Positions 1 through 6,023 of a stretch of DNA of 10,991 nucleotides are shown here, piece by piece. The notes under the pieces are model-generated. The model was given only the letters and a program-made list of their open reading frames with translations. It made no database searches and had not been told where the DNA came from. The first letter of the stretch is position 1. Each line of letters starts with the position of its first letter. The translations under genes were made by a program, and so were the position numbers. The DNA comes from JBCCWF01 sp038520475 (GTDB lineage: Bacteria > Cyanobacteriota > Cyanobacteriia > CAKZMO01). Location of the stretch: contig JBCBLF010000155.1 in the NCBI GenBank assembly GCA_038520475.1, positions 1 through 10,991 on the forward strand, read 5' to 3'.

Positions 1-1
1 T

Positions 2-511
2 CTGCTTGCTCTCCTGGGTTTGCTGGTATTCTATGGCCTTGATATCTTAGCTCTGACTTCTCGGCGACTCAATCGTTCGGCAAGGGATGTTGACAGCGCA
101 AGTGCCCTGGTGTTTTGGATTCATATCACTGTTTTTGCGGTGCTGAATGCAATTTTTGGTTATCTGCTTCAAGATTTAAGCGAACATAGCTTATTTCAAT
201 GCATCTTATTTTTCATAGCAGTTGCTCTGCACTTCTTCATCATCGATCACAACTTACGAGAACACCACAAAGCTACCTTTGATCGACGAGGGCGCTGGCT
301 CTTGACAGCAACCATTATCCTGGGGGCTATTCTTGCTCAAATTGAACCACTGGACTTAAATGAGGCGGCGATTTCAGTCGTTTGGTCCTTCTTAGCTGGA
401 AGCATTATTCTCAACATTCTGAAGCGAGAATTGCCAGATGAGCACAAGAGCTGCTTTTGGTCTTTCTTTGGAGGCGCGGCACTTTATACCGGTTTACTGT
501 TGTCAGTTTAG
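2..511 (+). CDS. ZIP-like multi-pass membrane protein, 5' end outside window
   Basis: The frame is open to the left edge, so the true start is upstream. A TTG at 20 lies inside a hydrophobic helix and is not a credible start. The visible 169 residues form about six membrane segments, at roughly residues 1-16, 34-55, 61-80, 98-116, 122-140 and 150-168. Segment three carries a histidine and ends in an aspartate/histidine-rich stretch (ALHFFIIDHNLREHHK). Segment five reads AGSIILNILKRELP. The spacing of these polar and helical parts recalls the C-terminal half of ZIP-type metal permeases, but the canonical HNxxDG and HExPHE signatures are absent, so metal transport is only a guess. The stop lies 11 bp before the FMN reductase start, suggesting one transcript. 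Confidence 0.7.
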   Translation: MLALLGLLVFYGLDILALTSRRLNRSARDVDSASALVFWIHITVFAVLNAIFGYLLQDLSEHSLFQCILFFIAVALHFFIIDHNLREHHKATFDRRGRWLLTATIILGAILAQIEPLDLNEAAISVVWSFLAGSIILNILKRELPDEHKSCFWSFFGGAALYTGLLLSV

Positions 512-522
512 GAAAGAACATC

Positions 523-1308
523 ATGTCAGCTAACTCAAATTCTATGGCGATGTCGGAACAACTGAAGGCAATCACTGACCACCAGTGCAAAACAGCTCCG
601 GCCCAATATAGTGACTTAAAAGCATTGTTTCTAAACTGCACACTTAACCGCACCCCTGTGTTGTCGCACACTGAGGGTGTTATCCAGATCGCTAAAACAA
701 TTTTTGAAGCCAATGGGGTGCAAACCCAGGTTATTCGTCCCGTTGATTACGATATCGCAGCGGGATTAGGCGTGGATATGTCTCAAACGAATGAATGGGA
801 CAGAGATGACTGGCCCCAGATCCAGAAGGAAATTGACGCGACCGATATTTTGGTGCTGTGTACGTCTGTTTGGCTCGGCGAGAAAAGCTCTGTCTGTAAT
901 CGCGTACTAGAGCGCATGTATGGATACACTCACCTTTTTAACGAAAAGGGTCAGTATCGTGATTATGGCAAGGTAGGAGCCACGTTGATAACCGGCAATG
1001 AAGATGGGGTCAAGCATTGTGCCATGAATATCCTGTTTTCTCTATCTCATATTGGCTACACGATTCCTCCTCAGGTTGACGCTGGTTGGTTAGGAGAGGT
1101 AGGTCCGGGGCCATCTTACTTAGATCCTGGCTCTGGTGGTCCAGAGAATGATTTTACGAATCGAAATACAACTTTTTTGGCCTGGAACTGTATGCATATG
1201 GCCAGATTACTGAAAGATAATGGTGGTATTCCGGCCCACGGCAATCAACCCGATGTTTGGGATGCCGGGTGTAAATCAGACTTCAAAAACCCGGAACACA
1301 AGCGATAG
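523..1308 (+). CDS. NAD(P)H-dependent FMN reductase / flavodoxin-fold oxidoreductase
   Basis: A 261-residue soluble protein of the flavodoxin-like NADPH-dependent FMN reductase group, expected to bind FMN and reduce small acceptors such as quinones. The fold starts at residue 32 with the first beta strand and phosphate loop (KALFLNCTLNRTPVLSHT). A second strand (DILVLCTSVWLGEKSS) follows at 108-123, and the segment ITGNEDGVKHC at 156-166 is typical of this family. The C-terminal third contains the WLGEVGPGPSYLD stretch and a helix with WNCMHMARLL. ATG 523 is preferred because AGGAAAG lies 6-7 bases upstream; an in-frame upstream start at 457 would overlap the membrane gene. ATG 544 is a possible alternative. 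Substrate and physiological role are unknown. It probably shares a promoter with the upstream membrane gene. Confidence 0.87.
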   Translation: MSANSNSMAMSEQLKAITDHQCKTAPAQYSDLKALFLNCTLNRTPVLSHTEGVIQIAKTIFEANGVQTQVIRPVDYDIAAGLGVDMSQTNEWDRDDWPQIQKEIDATDILVLCTSVWLGEKSSVCNRVLERMYGYTHLFNEKGQYRDYGKVGATLITGNEDGVKHCAMNILFSLSHIGYTIPPQVDAGWLGEVGPGPSYLDPGSGGPENDFTNRNTTFLAWNCMHMARLLKDNGGIPAHGNQPDVWDAGCKSDFKNPEHKR

Positions 1309-1356
1309 ATTTGGAGCATCAAGAAAAGTTTCAACCATTACTAGCGATTGGGAACG

Positions 1357-1959
1357 TTAGCTTGACAGCAAACCTTTGATTGAAGACTGGATCATCTGCT
1401 TGGTCAATGTTTCAATTGCCTCAATCTCACCTATTGGTAATTGCCCATCCAATAGCAACATCGCTAACCCATGAACTTGAGCCCAAGCTCCTAAGGCGAG
1501 TTGTCGAGCATTGCCAGATGCGATCGCTCCTTTGGTCTGACCCGCTTGGATAATGTCGACCAAGATCTCAAATGTTGCTGTTGAGGCGTCGAGTAATGCT
1601 GGATAGTCAGCGCAGTTGTGCAAATTCTGCCCGAACATCACACGATAATGGGTAGGATGCTCGATGGCATATCGGATGTAAGCTACGCCAGTCGCTTCTA
1701 GAGCTTGTAACGGTTTCTCTTCTAGCGATTCCTTCGCTTTCCTAAGATACTCACCAAACGCCACAAACCCCTCTTCTGCAACAGCTGCAAGAAGCGCTTC
1801 TTTATCTGAAAAATGGCGATACGGAGCAGTATGAGAAACGCCTGCGCGTCGAGCTACATCCCGTAATGAGATATCTTTTCTATCTGCTAACGCTTGCAGC
1901 GCTGCATCAAGTAATGCTCGCCGCAAATCGCTGTGATGATATGTCGCTTTTTTGATCAC
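1357..1959 (-). CDS. TetR/AcrR family transcriptional regulator with WHG-type C-terminal domain
   Basis: A 200-residue dimeric repressor-type regulator. The N-terminal TetR helix-turn-helix spans about residues 10-55 (DLRRALLDAAL, then SLRDVARRAGVSHTAPYRHF with the recognition helix near 41-50). The C-terminal ligand-binding part contains WAQVHGLAMLLLDGQL at 159-174, characteristic of the WHG subfamily. The start codon is GTG; it has no obvious ribosome binding site, but family members commonly begin with a similar KKATYHHxDLR stretch, which supports it. The gene converges with the FMN reductase (48-bp gap) and is divergent from the 2TM gene. Two palindromes in the divergent region are candidate autoregulatory operators. 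The ligand is unknown; the neighbours (reductase, 2TM protein) are the first candidates for its regulon. Confidence 0.92.
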   Translation of the reverse strand: MIKKATYHHSDLRRALLDAALQALADRKDISLRDVARRAGVSHTAPYRHFSDKEALLAAVAEEGFVAFGEYLRKAKESLEEKPLQALEATGVAYIRYAIEHPTHYRVMFGQNLHNCADYPALLDASTATFEILVDIIQAGQTKGAIASGNARQLALGAWAQVHGLAMLLLDGQLPIGEIEAIETLTKQMIQSSIKGLLSS

Positions 1960-1977
1960 GTTGTAGAAGAAGCCCGA

Positions 1978-2026
1978 ATGTTGACAATGCCAACATAGCT
2001 GATATCATGAAGTTGACAGTGTAAAC
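1978..2026. promoter_or_regulatory. Candidate TetR operators in the divergent intergenic region
   Basis: Two inverted repeats lie between the divergent TetR and 2TM start codons. The first is ATGTTG-N7-CAACAT at 1978-1996, with perfect 6-bp arms. The second is the 15-bp imperfect palindrome GTTGACAGTGTAAAC at 2012-2026, symmetric except for the centre and one base pair. Size, symmetry and position fit TetR-family operators. I could not place a convincing -35/-10 pair at standard spacing on either strand, so promoter positions are not given. Confidence 0.45.
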
Positions 2027-2065
2027 ATTGTAATTCATGCCTACGACAGTGAGGGAGTGTTGGTG

Positions 2066-2452
2066 ATGGCAGAGCGTTACTCAACTGAGAAGGTGCAAAA
2101 AATTTTGGTTCGGGCAATGGAGAAACGCGAACAGGACGGCTTCTCGCGATCGCAACTAGAAGAAATGGCAGCCGACCTCGACATCTCCTCAGACGCTTTG
2201 GCATGGGCTGAACAAAACTACCAAGACGTATCTGTATCTACGCCTGCTCAACCCAAAAAGATTCTGAATCCCAAGCGACGTTATTTCCTTCAGAAACTTA
2301 GAATATATGCTGTGGTCAATGGCTTCTTGCTCGCCTTAAATTTCACCATTAGTAGTACCATCACGTGGGCAATCTACCCTTTATTAGGCTGGGGGATGGT
2401 CTTGCTGCTGCCGGATCCGTTTTCACCTTGTGCAAAGCGTGAACAAACCTGA
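2066..2452 (+). CDS. 2TM-domain protein, C-terminus apparently frameshifted
   Basis: As read, 128 residues from ATG 2066, chosen because GAGGGAG at 2051-2057 sits 8 bases upstream; an in-frame GTG at 2057 is less likely. The N-terminal 50 residues form a helical region with STEKVQKILVRAMEKRE and FSRSQLEEMAADLDIS, a pattern common in front of cyanobacterial 2TM domains. The 2TM domain (residues 72-112) reads FLQKLRIYAVVNGFLLALNF, then WAIYPLLGWG. After GWGM the frame continues as a proline/charged tail unlike the family. Frame +3 from about 2401 gives LAAAGSVFTLCKA ending at TGA 2440-2442, which completes the expected second helix. Restoring one base near 2399-2400 gives GWGMGLAAAGSVF. The gene is therefore either a recent frameshift mutant or carries a sequencing error. 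Function of the family is unknown. Confidence 0.7.
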   Translation: MAERYSTEKVQKILVRAMEKREQDGFSRSQLEEMAADLDISSDALAWAEQNYQDVSVSTPAQPKKILNPKRRYFLQKLRIYAVVNGFLLALNFTISSTITWAIYPLLGWGMVLLLPDPFSPCAKREQT

Positions 2453-2490
2453 TAGTCAGAACTCCGCACCTGCAATCCTTCTGCAATCTA

Positions 2491-2557
2491 GCATTCCTAA
2501 ATGATTTATGAAGTGAGTTGTGGGAGGTGACACCTCCCACAACTCATTTAGGGGTGC
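2491..2557 (+). terminator. Two-tier hairpin between the 2TM and GFA genes
   Basis: The inner stem has perfect 15-bp arms (GAGTTGTGGGAGGTG at 2515-2529, complement at 2531-2545) with almost no loop. It can extend to 19 bp with one G-T pair using AAGT and ATTT. The outer stem pairs 2491-2503 with 2545-2557, including CCTAAATG with CATTTAGG, leaving an 11-base bulge on the 5' side. The 3' side has only a TTT run rather than a true U-tract. It lies 38 bp after the 2TM stop, so transcription termination is the simplest role. A short mobile palindrome or a structured RNA is the alternative. Confidence 0.5.
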
Positions 2558-2629
2558 TGTATCATTCAAAAGTACTGCCATCCGTTGATATGTCCACCAT
2601 TCACGCCGAGATAAGTAGGAAATTCGATC

Positions 2630-3022
2630 ATGCTGTCTGGAAGCTGCCTGTGCGGAACAATTCAGATCTCAGTTGAGGGGCAACTTGAGCATGATCCTGA
2701 AGCTTGTCACTGCATCCAATGTAGGAAACAAACGGGCAGCTTTTTAACGGCTGTTAATGTACGCAAAACTGCTCTATCCATTGAAGGTGAAGAGAATGTT
2801 CACTGGTATCGTTCATCCGACAAAGTAGAACGTGGTTTTTGTTCGGTCTGCGGTTCGACACTGTTTTGGAGACCTGACATCGAGGGATACGAGTGGATTA
2901 GCATCGCCATGGGACTATTCGATCAATCCACTGGACGAACGTTAGCCAAGCACACGTTTGTCGAGGAGAAAGGGGATTATTACGAACTTGAAGACGGACT
3001 ACCCCAGAGCGATCGCTTCTAG
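2630..3022 (+). CDS. CENP-V/GFA domain zinc protein (formaldehyde-activating-enzyme-like)
   Basis: A 130-residue protein that is a complete CENP-V/GFA domain. Zinc-binding cysteines are in the usual order: SCLCG (C6, C8), CHCIQCRK (C26, C28, C31) and FCSVCGSTLFW (C71, C74). The C-terminal signature KHTFVEEKGDYYELEDGLPQ is also typical. The founding member is described as glutathione-dependent formaldehyde-activating enzyme, but most homologues have no proven substrate, so only the fold and metal binding are firm. ATG 2630 has TAGGA nine bases upstream. The gene ends in a HIP1 site at 3009-3016. It stands alone between the two-tier hairpin and a 190-bp spacer. Confidence 0.93.
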   Translation: MLSGSCLCGTIQISVEGQLEHDPEACHCIQCRKQTGSFLTAVNVRKTALSIEGEENVHWYRSSDKVERGFCSVCGSTLFWRPDIEGYEWISIAMGLFDQSTGRTLAKHTFVEEKGDYYELEDGLPQSDRF

Positions 3023-3096
3023 TGATTGGAGCTTGGGCCATTTAGGTTAGAACACTGAGCCTCATTCGGTTCCTTAGTGCGATCGCCAAATGGCTT

Positions 3097-3130
3097 GCCG
3101 TCTTGTCCTAACGGAACTGGCGACGGCTAT
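3097..3130. repeat. Dispersed 34-bp repeat, copy A
   Basis: This segment matches 5978-6011 at 29 of 34 positions, on the same strand, with core CTTGTCCTAA-N-GGA-N-CTGG-N-GACG-N-CTAT. Read in one frame, both copies give PSCPNG(T/A)GD(G/D)Y. Here the frame closes quickly at a TAG (3134-3136), so the copy is not part of a visible gene. It lies about 80 bp upstream of the hydrolase start. It may be a remnant of a coding sequence or of a dispersed element. Confidence 0.55.
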
Positions 3131-3212
3131 ATATAGTGGCCACGATGAAATCTTCCTGTTGATAAAATGCTAAGTAGTACCACATTCCGCAGTTCCATAC
3201 TGGGAGGTATTG

Positions 3213-4100
3213 ATGGTGCAAGAAAACAGGTTTGAAACACGACTGATTCAACTGGGTGATGATCGTCAAATTGCCTATTGCGAATACGGTGATCCCAATG
3301 GAACCCCAGTTTTCTATTTTCATGGCACGCCCGGTTCTCGGTATGAACCCATGTTGGGTGATCAAGCCGGACGAGACTATAACTATCGAATCTTGGCTCT
3401 CGATCGGCCTGGGATGGGGCGATCAGACTATATGAATGGGAGAGCACTCCTGGATTGGCCACAAGACGTGCAGGAGATTGCCAGAAATCTTGAGATAGAC
3501 CGATTTGGCGTGATTGGTGTCTCAGGAGGAGGGCCTTACGCTCTAGCCTGTGGATATGCCCTGCCTGAGCGCGTTGAGTTTACTGTTCTCATGGGAAGCT
3601 GGGGACCAGTCTCGGAAGAGCCAGAACTCTGGAAGCAGATGGCTCCTCTTGATCAGTTCCTTGGAAAACTTTCCAGATACGTACCTTGGGCATTCTACAT
3701 TCCATTTTCATTACTCGGTTACGCAGCAAAATGGTTGTCGCCTTACGGTTTTATCCGGTCATTAGAGAGTTCAATGAGCAGAGCTGACAAAGAACTGACG
3801 TCAGATGAAGGCATGGCCCGTTTTTTTGCGTCGGATGTTAAAGAGTCATTTCGGCAGGGGGCACGAGGTCCGGCTGATGATGCCATGATTTTGTATGGAG
3901 AATGGGGGTTTGGAATTGAAGACATATCGGTGAAGGTCGATCTGTTTCACGGTGAGGAAGATAAGTTTGCGCCATACACCTACGCAATTTATCTGAATGA
4001 GAAATTACCGAATTCAGAATTACATGGATATCCAGGAGAAGGACACCTATTTGTTATGAGGCTGTTTGAACAGGTATTTGAGCGCGTTTCCTGTGTCTAG
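3213..4100 (+). CDS. Alpha/beta hydrolase
   Basis: A 295-residue cytoplasmic alpha/beta-hydrolase-fold enzyme. Visible parts are the oxyanion-hole segment FHGTPGSRYE (residues 36-45), the strand and turn LALDRPGMGRSD (61-72), and the nucleophile elbow GVSGGGPYAL with Ser104. A helical cap region follows at about 125-230, then the acid in LFHGEEDKFAP (Asp250) and the catalytic histidine in PGEGHLF (His278). All triad residues are present and the length is normal. ATG 3213 is chosen because GGGAGG at 3202-3207 precedes it by five bases; the TTG at 3210 is too close to that site. No operon partner: spacers of 190 bp and 302 bp flank it. The substrate cannot be deduced; ester or epoxide hydrolysis are both possible for this fold. 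Confidence 0.93.
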   Translation: MVQENRFETRLIQLGDDRQIAYCEYGDPNGTPVFYFHGTPGSRYEPMLGDQAGRDYNYRILALDRPGMGRSDYMNGRALLDWPQDVQEIARNLEIDRFGVIGVSGGGPYALACGYALPERVEFTVLMGSWGPVSEEPELWKQMAPLDQFLGKLSRYVPWAFYIPFSLLGYAAKWLSPYGFIRSLESSMSRADKELTSDEGMARFFASDVKESFRQGARGPADDAMILYGEWGFGIEDISVKVDLFHGEEDKFAPYTYAIYLNEKLPNSELHGYPGEGHLFVMRLFEQVFERVSCV

Positions 4101-4189
4101 AATGAGGGTGAGCGGGATTGAGTAAAATCTTTTGGATTAGGATTGGATAGAATGGCATCTGCCCAGTCATTTCAGGCTCTCTAACACGT

Positions 4190-4372
4190 TCAAATCTGAC
4201 AACGCGACTGAGACCGAGCGCGGCCAGATTTGATTGCTCTGTCAGTAAACTCTCTGGGCGAACAGGCGCGAAATACAGTTAATATGCTGGTCAAGCAGTG
4301 GGTAGCCGAGCCCTAGTCGCAAGGTGGTGCCTGCCTCTATTCATCTTTCGAAGCAGCCTGAACGCTGCTTGA
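4190..4372 (+). other. Structured intergenic region upstream of the lipoprotein gene
   Basis: The 302-bp gap between the hydrolase and the lipoprotein has no gene I recognise but several inverted repeats. TCAAATCTG (4190-4198) pairs with CAGATTTGA (4225-4233), enclosing a CGCG/CGCG pair. TCAAGCAG (4291-4298) pairs with CTGCTTGA (4365-4372). A short hairpin AAGCAGC-ctgaac-GCTGCTT (4351-4370) competes for the same right arm. Mutually exclusive stems within about 30 bases of the next start could form a leader, but a decayed element is equally possible. Confidence 0.35.
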
Positions 4373-4402
4373 TCCAAGACTCATTTATTGCTCCACATCA
4401 CT

Positions 4403-4975
4403 ATGTCAACCGCTAATCGCTGGATACTTCGAACATTCAACCCTGAGATGTTGCTGCGAATCCTTACATGTGCAACCGTCCTAGCGAATTTAACAGCCTG
4501 TACCTTCGACTTAGATGATCCAATCGGGTCTAAACAGCGCCGTGCAGAAGAGCGTCGTGCAGAGTGCCAACAGATCTACGACATTCAACAAGCCAACTAT
4601 GAGCAAGGTGTAGCTACTGATGCCCAAGACGTTTTCTTCGCGGATACGAATCCGACACAAGCAGGGTTGCTCAAACGTGCTGAGATCTATCTTGACACTA
4701 CACATGCATTAGAAGCTCTAGATTTAGGAGATAAACATCTAAGGCTTTTGAATTCGTCTTTAGGAGCAAGTTTTCGCCACCGGTCCAAAACTTCCCGTGA
4801 TATGGCTCCCTTTGCTGAGGTTGAACGTGACATCACCTCTGCTAATGATCGTTTACCCGCTCACCAGGCAGTTGTAGCTAGAGCAAATCCCTATGACGGA
4901 GTGGACTACGCGCTTGAAGTATATTGCGAAGGGGATAATATGCCCTCCTCATTTTTGGAAAGCTCGGCAGAATAG
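4403..4975 (+). CDS. Putative lipoprotein of unknown function
   Basis: From ATG 4403 this is 190 residues; ATG 4448 would give a shorter protein starting directly at the signal sequence (MLLRILTCATVLANLTAC). Neither start has a clear ribosome binding site. The hydrophobic segment ends in LTAC, a good lipobox with the cysteine at residue 33 of the longer form, so export and lipid anchoring are likely. The mature part begins with an acidic stretch (TFDLDDPIG), then a charged helix (KQRRAEERRAECQQIYDIQQ). The rest is mixed helical, with further cysteines in the mature part at the helix and near the C-terminus (EVYCEGDN). I do not recognise the family. The TAG stop overlaps a GTG by one base, but nothing convincing begins there. 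Confidence 0.65.
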   Translation: MSTANRWILRTFNPEMLLRILTCATVLANLTACTFDLDDPIGSKQRRAEERRAECQQIYDIQQANYEQGVATDAQDVFFADTNPTQAGLLKRAEIYLDTTHALEALDLGDKHLRLLNSSLGASFRHRSKTSRDMAPFAEVERDITSANDRLPAHQAVVARANPYDGVDYALEVYCEGDNMPSSFLESSAE

Positions 4976-5016
4976 TGCAATGTGATTGTGTGCATCCCCC
5001 TCGAAAAGGTCTATTC

Positions 5017-5184
5017 ATGAATGTTAATTGTGGGACTCATTGCCCTTTTCGATACATCACAAAATGTGTCTCTCTTTATGTCTTTGATAAAGCTCACCGT
5101 CAGGCAGACAGTAAAAAAATTGCCACAAGTTTAGACTGGGACGATCTCGATGTCCTCACAATGAAGCCAACAATGCCGTTGTAA
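5017..5184 (+). CDS. Doubtful small ORF, 55 codons
   Basis: ATG 5017 has AAAAGG seven bases upstream, and the TAA stop overlaps the next gene's ATG by one base (TAATG), an arrangement that allows translational coupling. Those two points are the only support. The peptide has four cysteines in its first half and a DWDDLDVL stretch near the end, and matches nothing I know. It may simply be the spacer between the lipoprotein and the membrane protein. Confidence 0.25.
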   Translation: MNVNCGTHCPFRYITKCVSLYVFDKAHRQADSKKIATSLDWDDLDVLTMKPTMPL

Positions 5185-5726
5185 TGTATCTCATTATGAA
5201 ACGATTCTTGACCTGGAGTGCGATCGCATTGCCCCCCACCCTCCTAATTCTTCTATCTTTAAAACCGCTAGAAATCTTTTCGATTCGTTTTTTTGGTTTC
5301 TTTGCTGCTCTATTTTTGGCAGTCTTTATTGTGGTACTGATGGTAATGCCTACCTTTGAGTCCCAAAAGCGCTTTCGACAACAGGTCGCGGTATCGCTCA
5401 TCATGGTGGTCTCTATCATCGCATTCAACTGGCCACTGAGAATAGCCTATGCGTTCTCCCGTCCTGCTTTTGACCGAGTCGCAGAACAGGTGATAGCAGG
5501 AGAAACTCTAGCAACGCCCCGACGTATTGGCTGGTTTCGTATCAAACGTATTGACGCTCCTGGCCCTGCCGCAAACGGGATTGATCACCACGGTCTTCGT
5601 TTGTGGACAGGCGTTCACCCGAATGGCAATACTGGCTTTGTACAGGCGAGTCCCGATAATCTGCAATTTAATCTGTGGAGCCAATTCAGTTTAGATGAAA
5701 CCTGGCAGTTTATTGCTGAGGACTGA
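5184..5726 (+). CDS. Three-helix membrane protein with C-terminal extracytoplasmic-type domain
   Basis: A 180-residue protein. Membrane segments are at about 10-27, 32-55 and 68-90, the first having a signal-anchor look (MKRFLTWSAIALPPTLLILL). After FSRPAFDRVAEQV comes a soluble domain of about 85 residues with GWFRIKRIDA, a central GLRLWTG and an aromatic end (NLWSQFSLDETWQFIAED). Similar layouts occur in uncharacterised membrane proteins of cyanobacteria and planctomycetes; this is recollection, not a search. Start is ATG 5184, or ATG 5196, which would begin with the usual MKRF pattern. Neither has a strong ribosome binding site. A HIP1 site lies at 5220-5227. An intrinsic terminator follows the stop directly. 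Function unknown. Confidence 0.7.
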   Translation: MYLIMKRFLTWSAIALPPTLLILLSLKPLEIFSIRFFGFFAALFLAVFIVVLMVMPTFESQKRFRQQVAVSLIMVVSIIAFNWPLRIAYAFSRPAFDRVAEQVIAGETLATPRRIGWFRIKRIDAPGPAANGIDHHGLRLWTGVHPNGNTGFVQASPDNLQFNLWSQFSLDETWQFIAED

Positions 5727-5730
5727 TACA

Positions 5731-5762
5731 AAATCTGGAGGTAAAAACCAGGTTTAATTTTT
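5731..5762 (+). terminator. Intrinsic terminator of the membrane-protein gene
   Basis: The stem AAATCTGG (5731-5738) pairs with CCAGGTTT (5748-5755), with one U-G pair and a nine-base A-rich loop, and is followed by AATTTTT. It begins four bases after the TGA stop. Stem, tail and position all fit rho-independent termination on the plus strand. Confidence 0.7.
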
Positions 5763-5798
5763 GAGGGGATTCCCGCGCTGCGGGAATCCCCTCAAAAA
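5758..5798. repeat. Perfect 18-bp palindrome with 5-base loop
   Basis: Arms TTTTTGAGGGGATTCCCG (5758-5775) and its exact complement (5781-5798) enclose CGCTG. The T-run is on the 5' side and the A-run on the 3' side on both strands, the reverse of a canonical terminator, so a U-tail is missing in either direction. It overlaps the tail of the preceding terminator. It may still stop transcription from the minus-strand operon, or be a dispersed palindromic element. Confidence 0.6.
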
Positions 5799-5835
5799 CT
5801 GTAACGGTGTTCAAGGTAGTCAAACACAAAACCAA

Positions 5836-5864
5836 TGATGTGGGGCACGCCGCGCCCTACATCA
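5836..5864. repeat. GC-rich hairpin, 11-bp arms
   Basis: TGATGTGGGGC (5836-5846) pairs with GCCCTACATCA (5854-5864), with one G-T pair and loop ACGCCGC. It sits in the 297-bp gap between the membrane protein and the SDR, 38 bp from the larger palindrome. It resembles in style the short GTAGGG-type hairpin repeats scattered in cyanobacterial genomes. Only one copy is seen here. Confidence 0.5.
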
Positions 5865-5977
5865 CTGTACTTAACCAAATGCGCACAGCGCTATATTTCG
5901 GGATTTTCCAAGTCGGATTTGGTATGACTAGGAACAGGAAGGCTGAATCATGGCGGTTTCCAAGTCAACGAGGTGTG

Positions 5978-6011
5978 GCCTTCTTGTCCTAATGGAGCTG
6001 GTGACGACTAT
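5978..6011. repeat. Dispersed 34-bp repeat, copy B
   Basis: Partner of the copy at 3097-3130, same strand, 29 of 34 bases identical; four of the five differences are transitions. In this copy the frame reading PSCPNGAGDDY is open further on both sides (upstream NHGGFQVNEVW, downstream DIYLLRSWM), so it may be a piece of a lost gene. It ends about a dozen bases from the SDR stop codon, on the opposite strand sense. Confidence 0.55.
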
Positions 6012-6023
6012 GATATATACCTT

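Noticed and set aside
411..713. 100-codon minus-strand ORF across the membrane gene and FMN reductase junction
   Set aside because: It overlaps two better-supported plus-strand genes and shows no protein family features.
3127..3136. CTATATATAG palindrome as a promoter or operator for the hydrolase
   Set aside because: Ten bases of alternating T/A are uninformative, and no -35 at correct spacing could be assigned.
4101..4387. tRNA or other known RNA gene in the GC-rich spacer
   Set aside because: No cloverleaf, T-loop GTTC motif or other recognised RNA signature could be found; only simple inverted repeats.
5807..5992. Plus-strand 61-codon ORF in the gap before the SDR
   Set aside because: It spans the GC-rich hairpin and part of the 34-bp repeat, has no ribosome binding site and no recognisable protein pattern.
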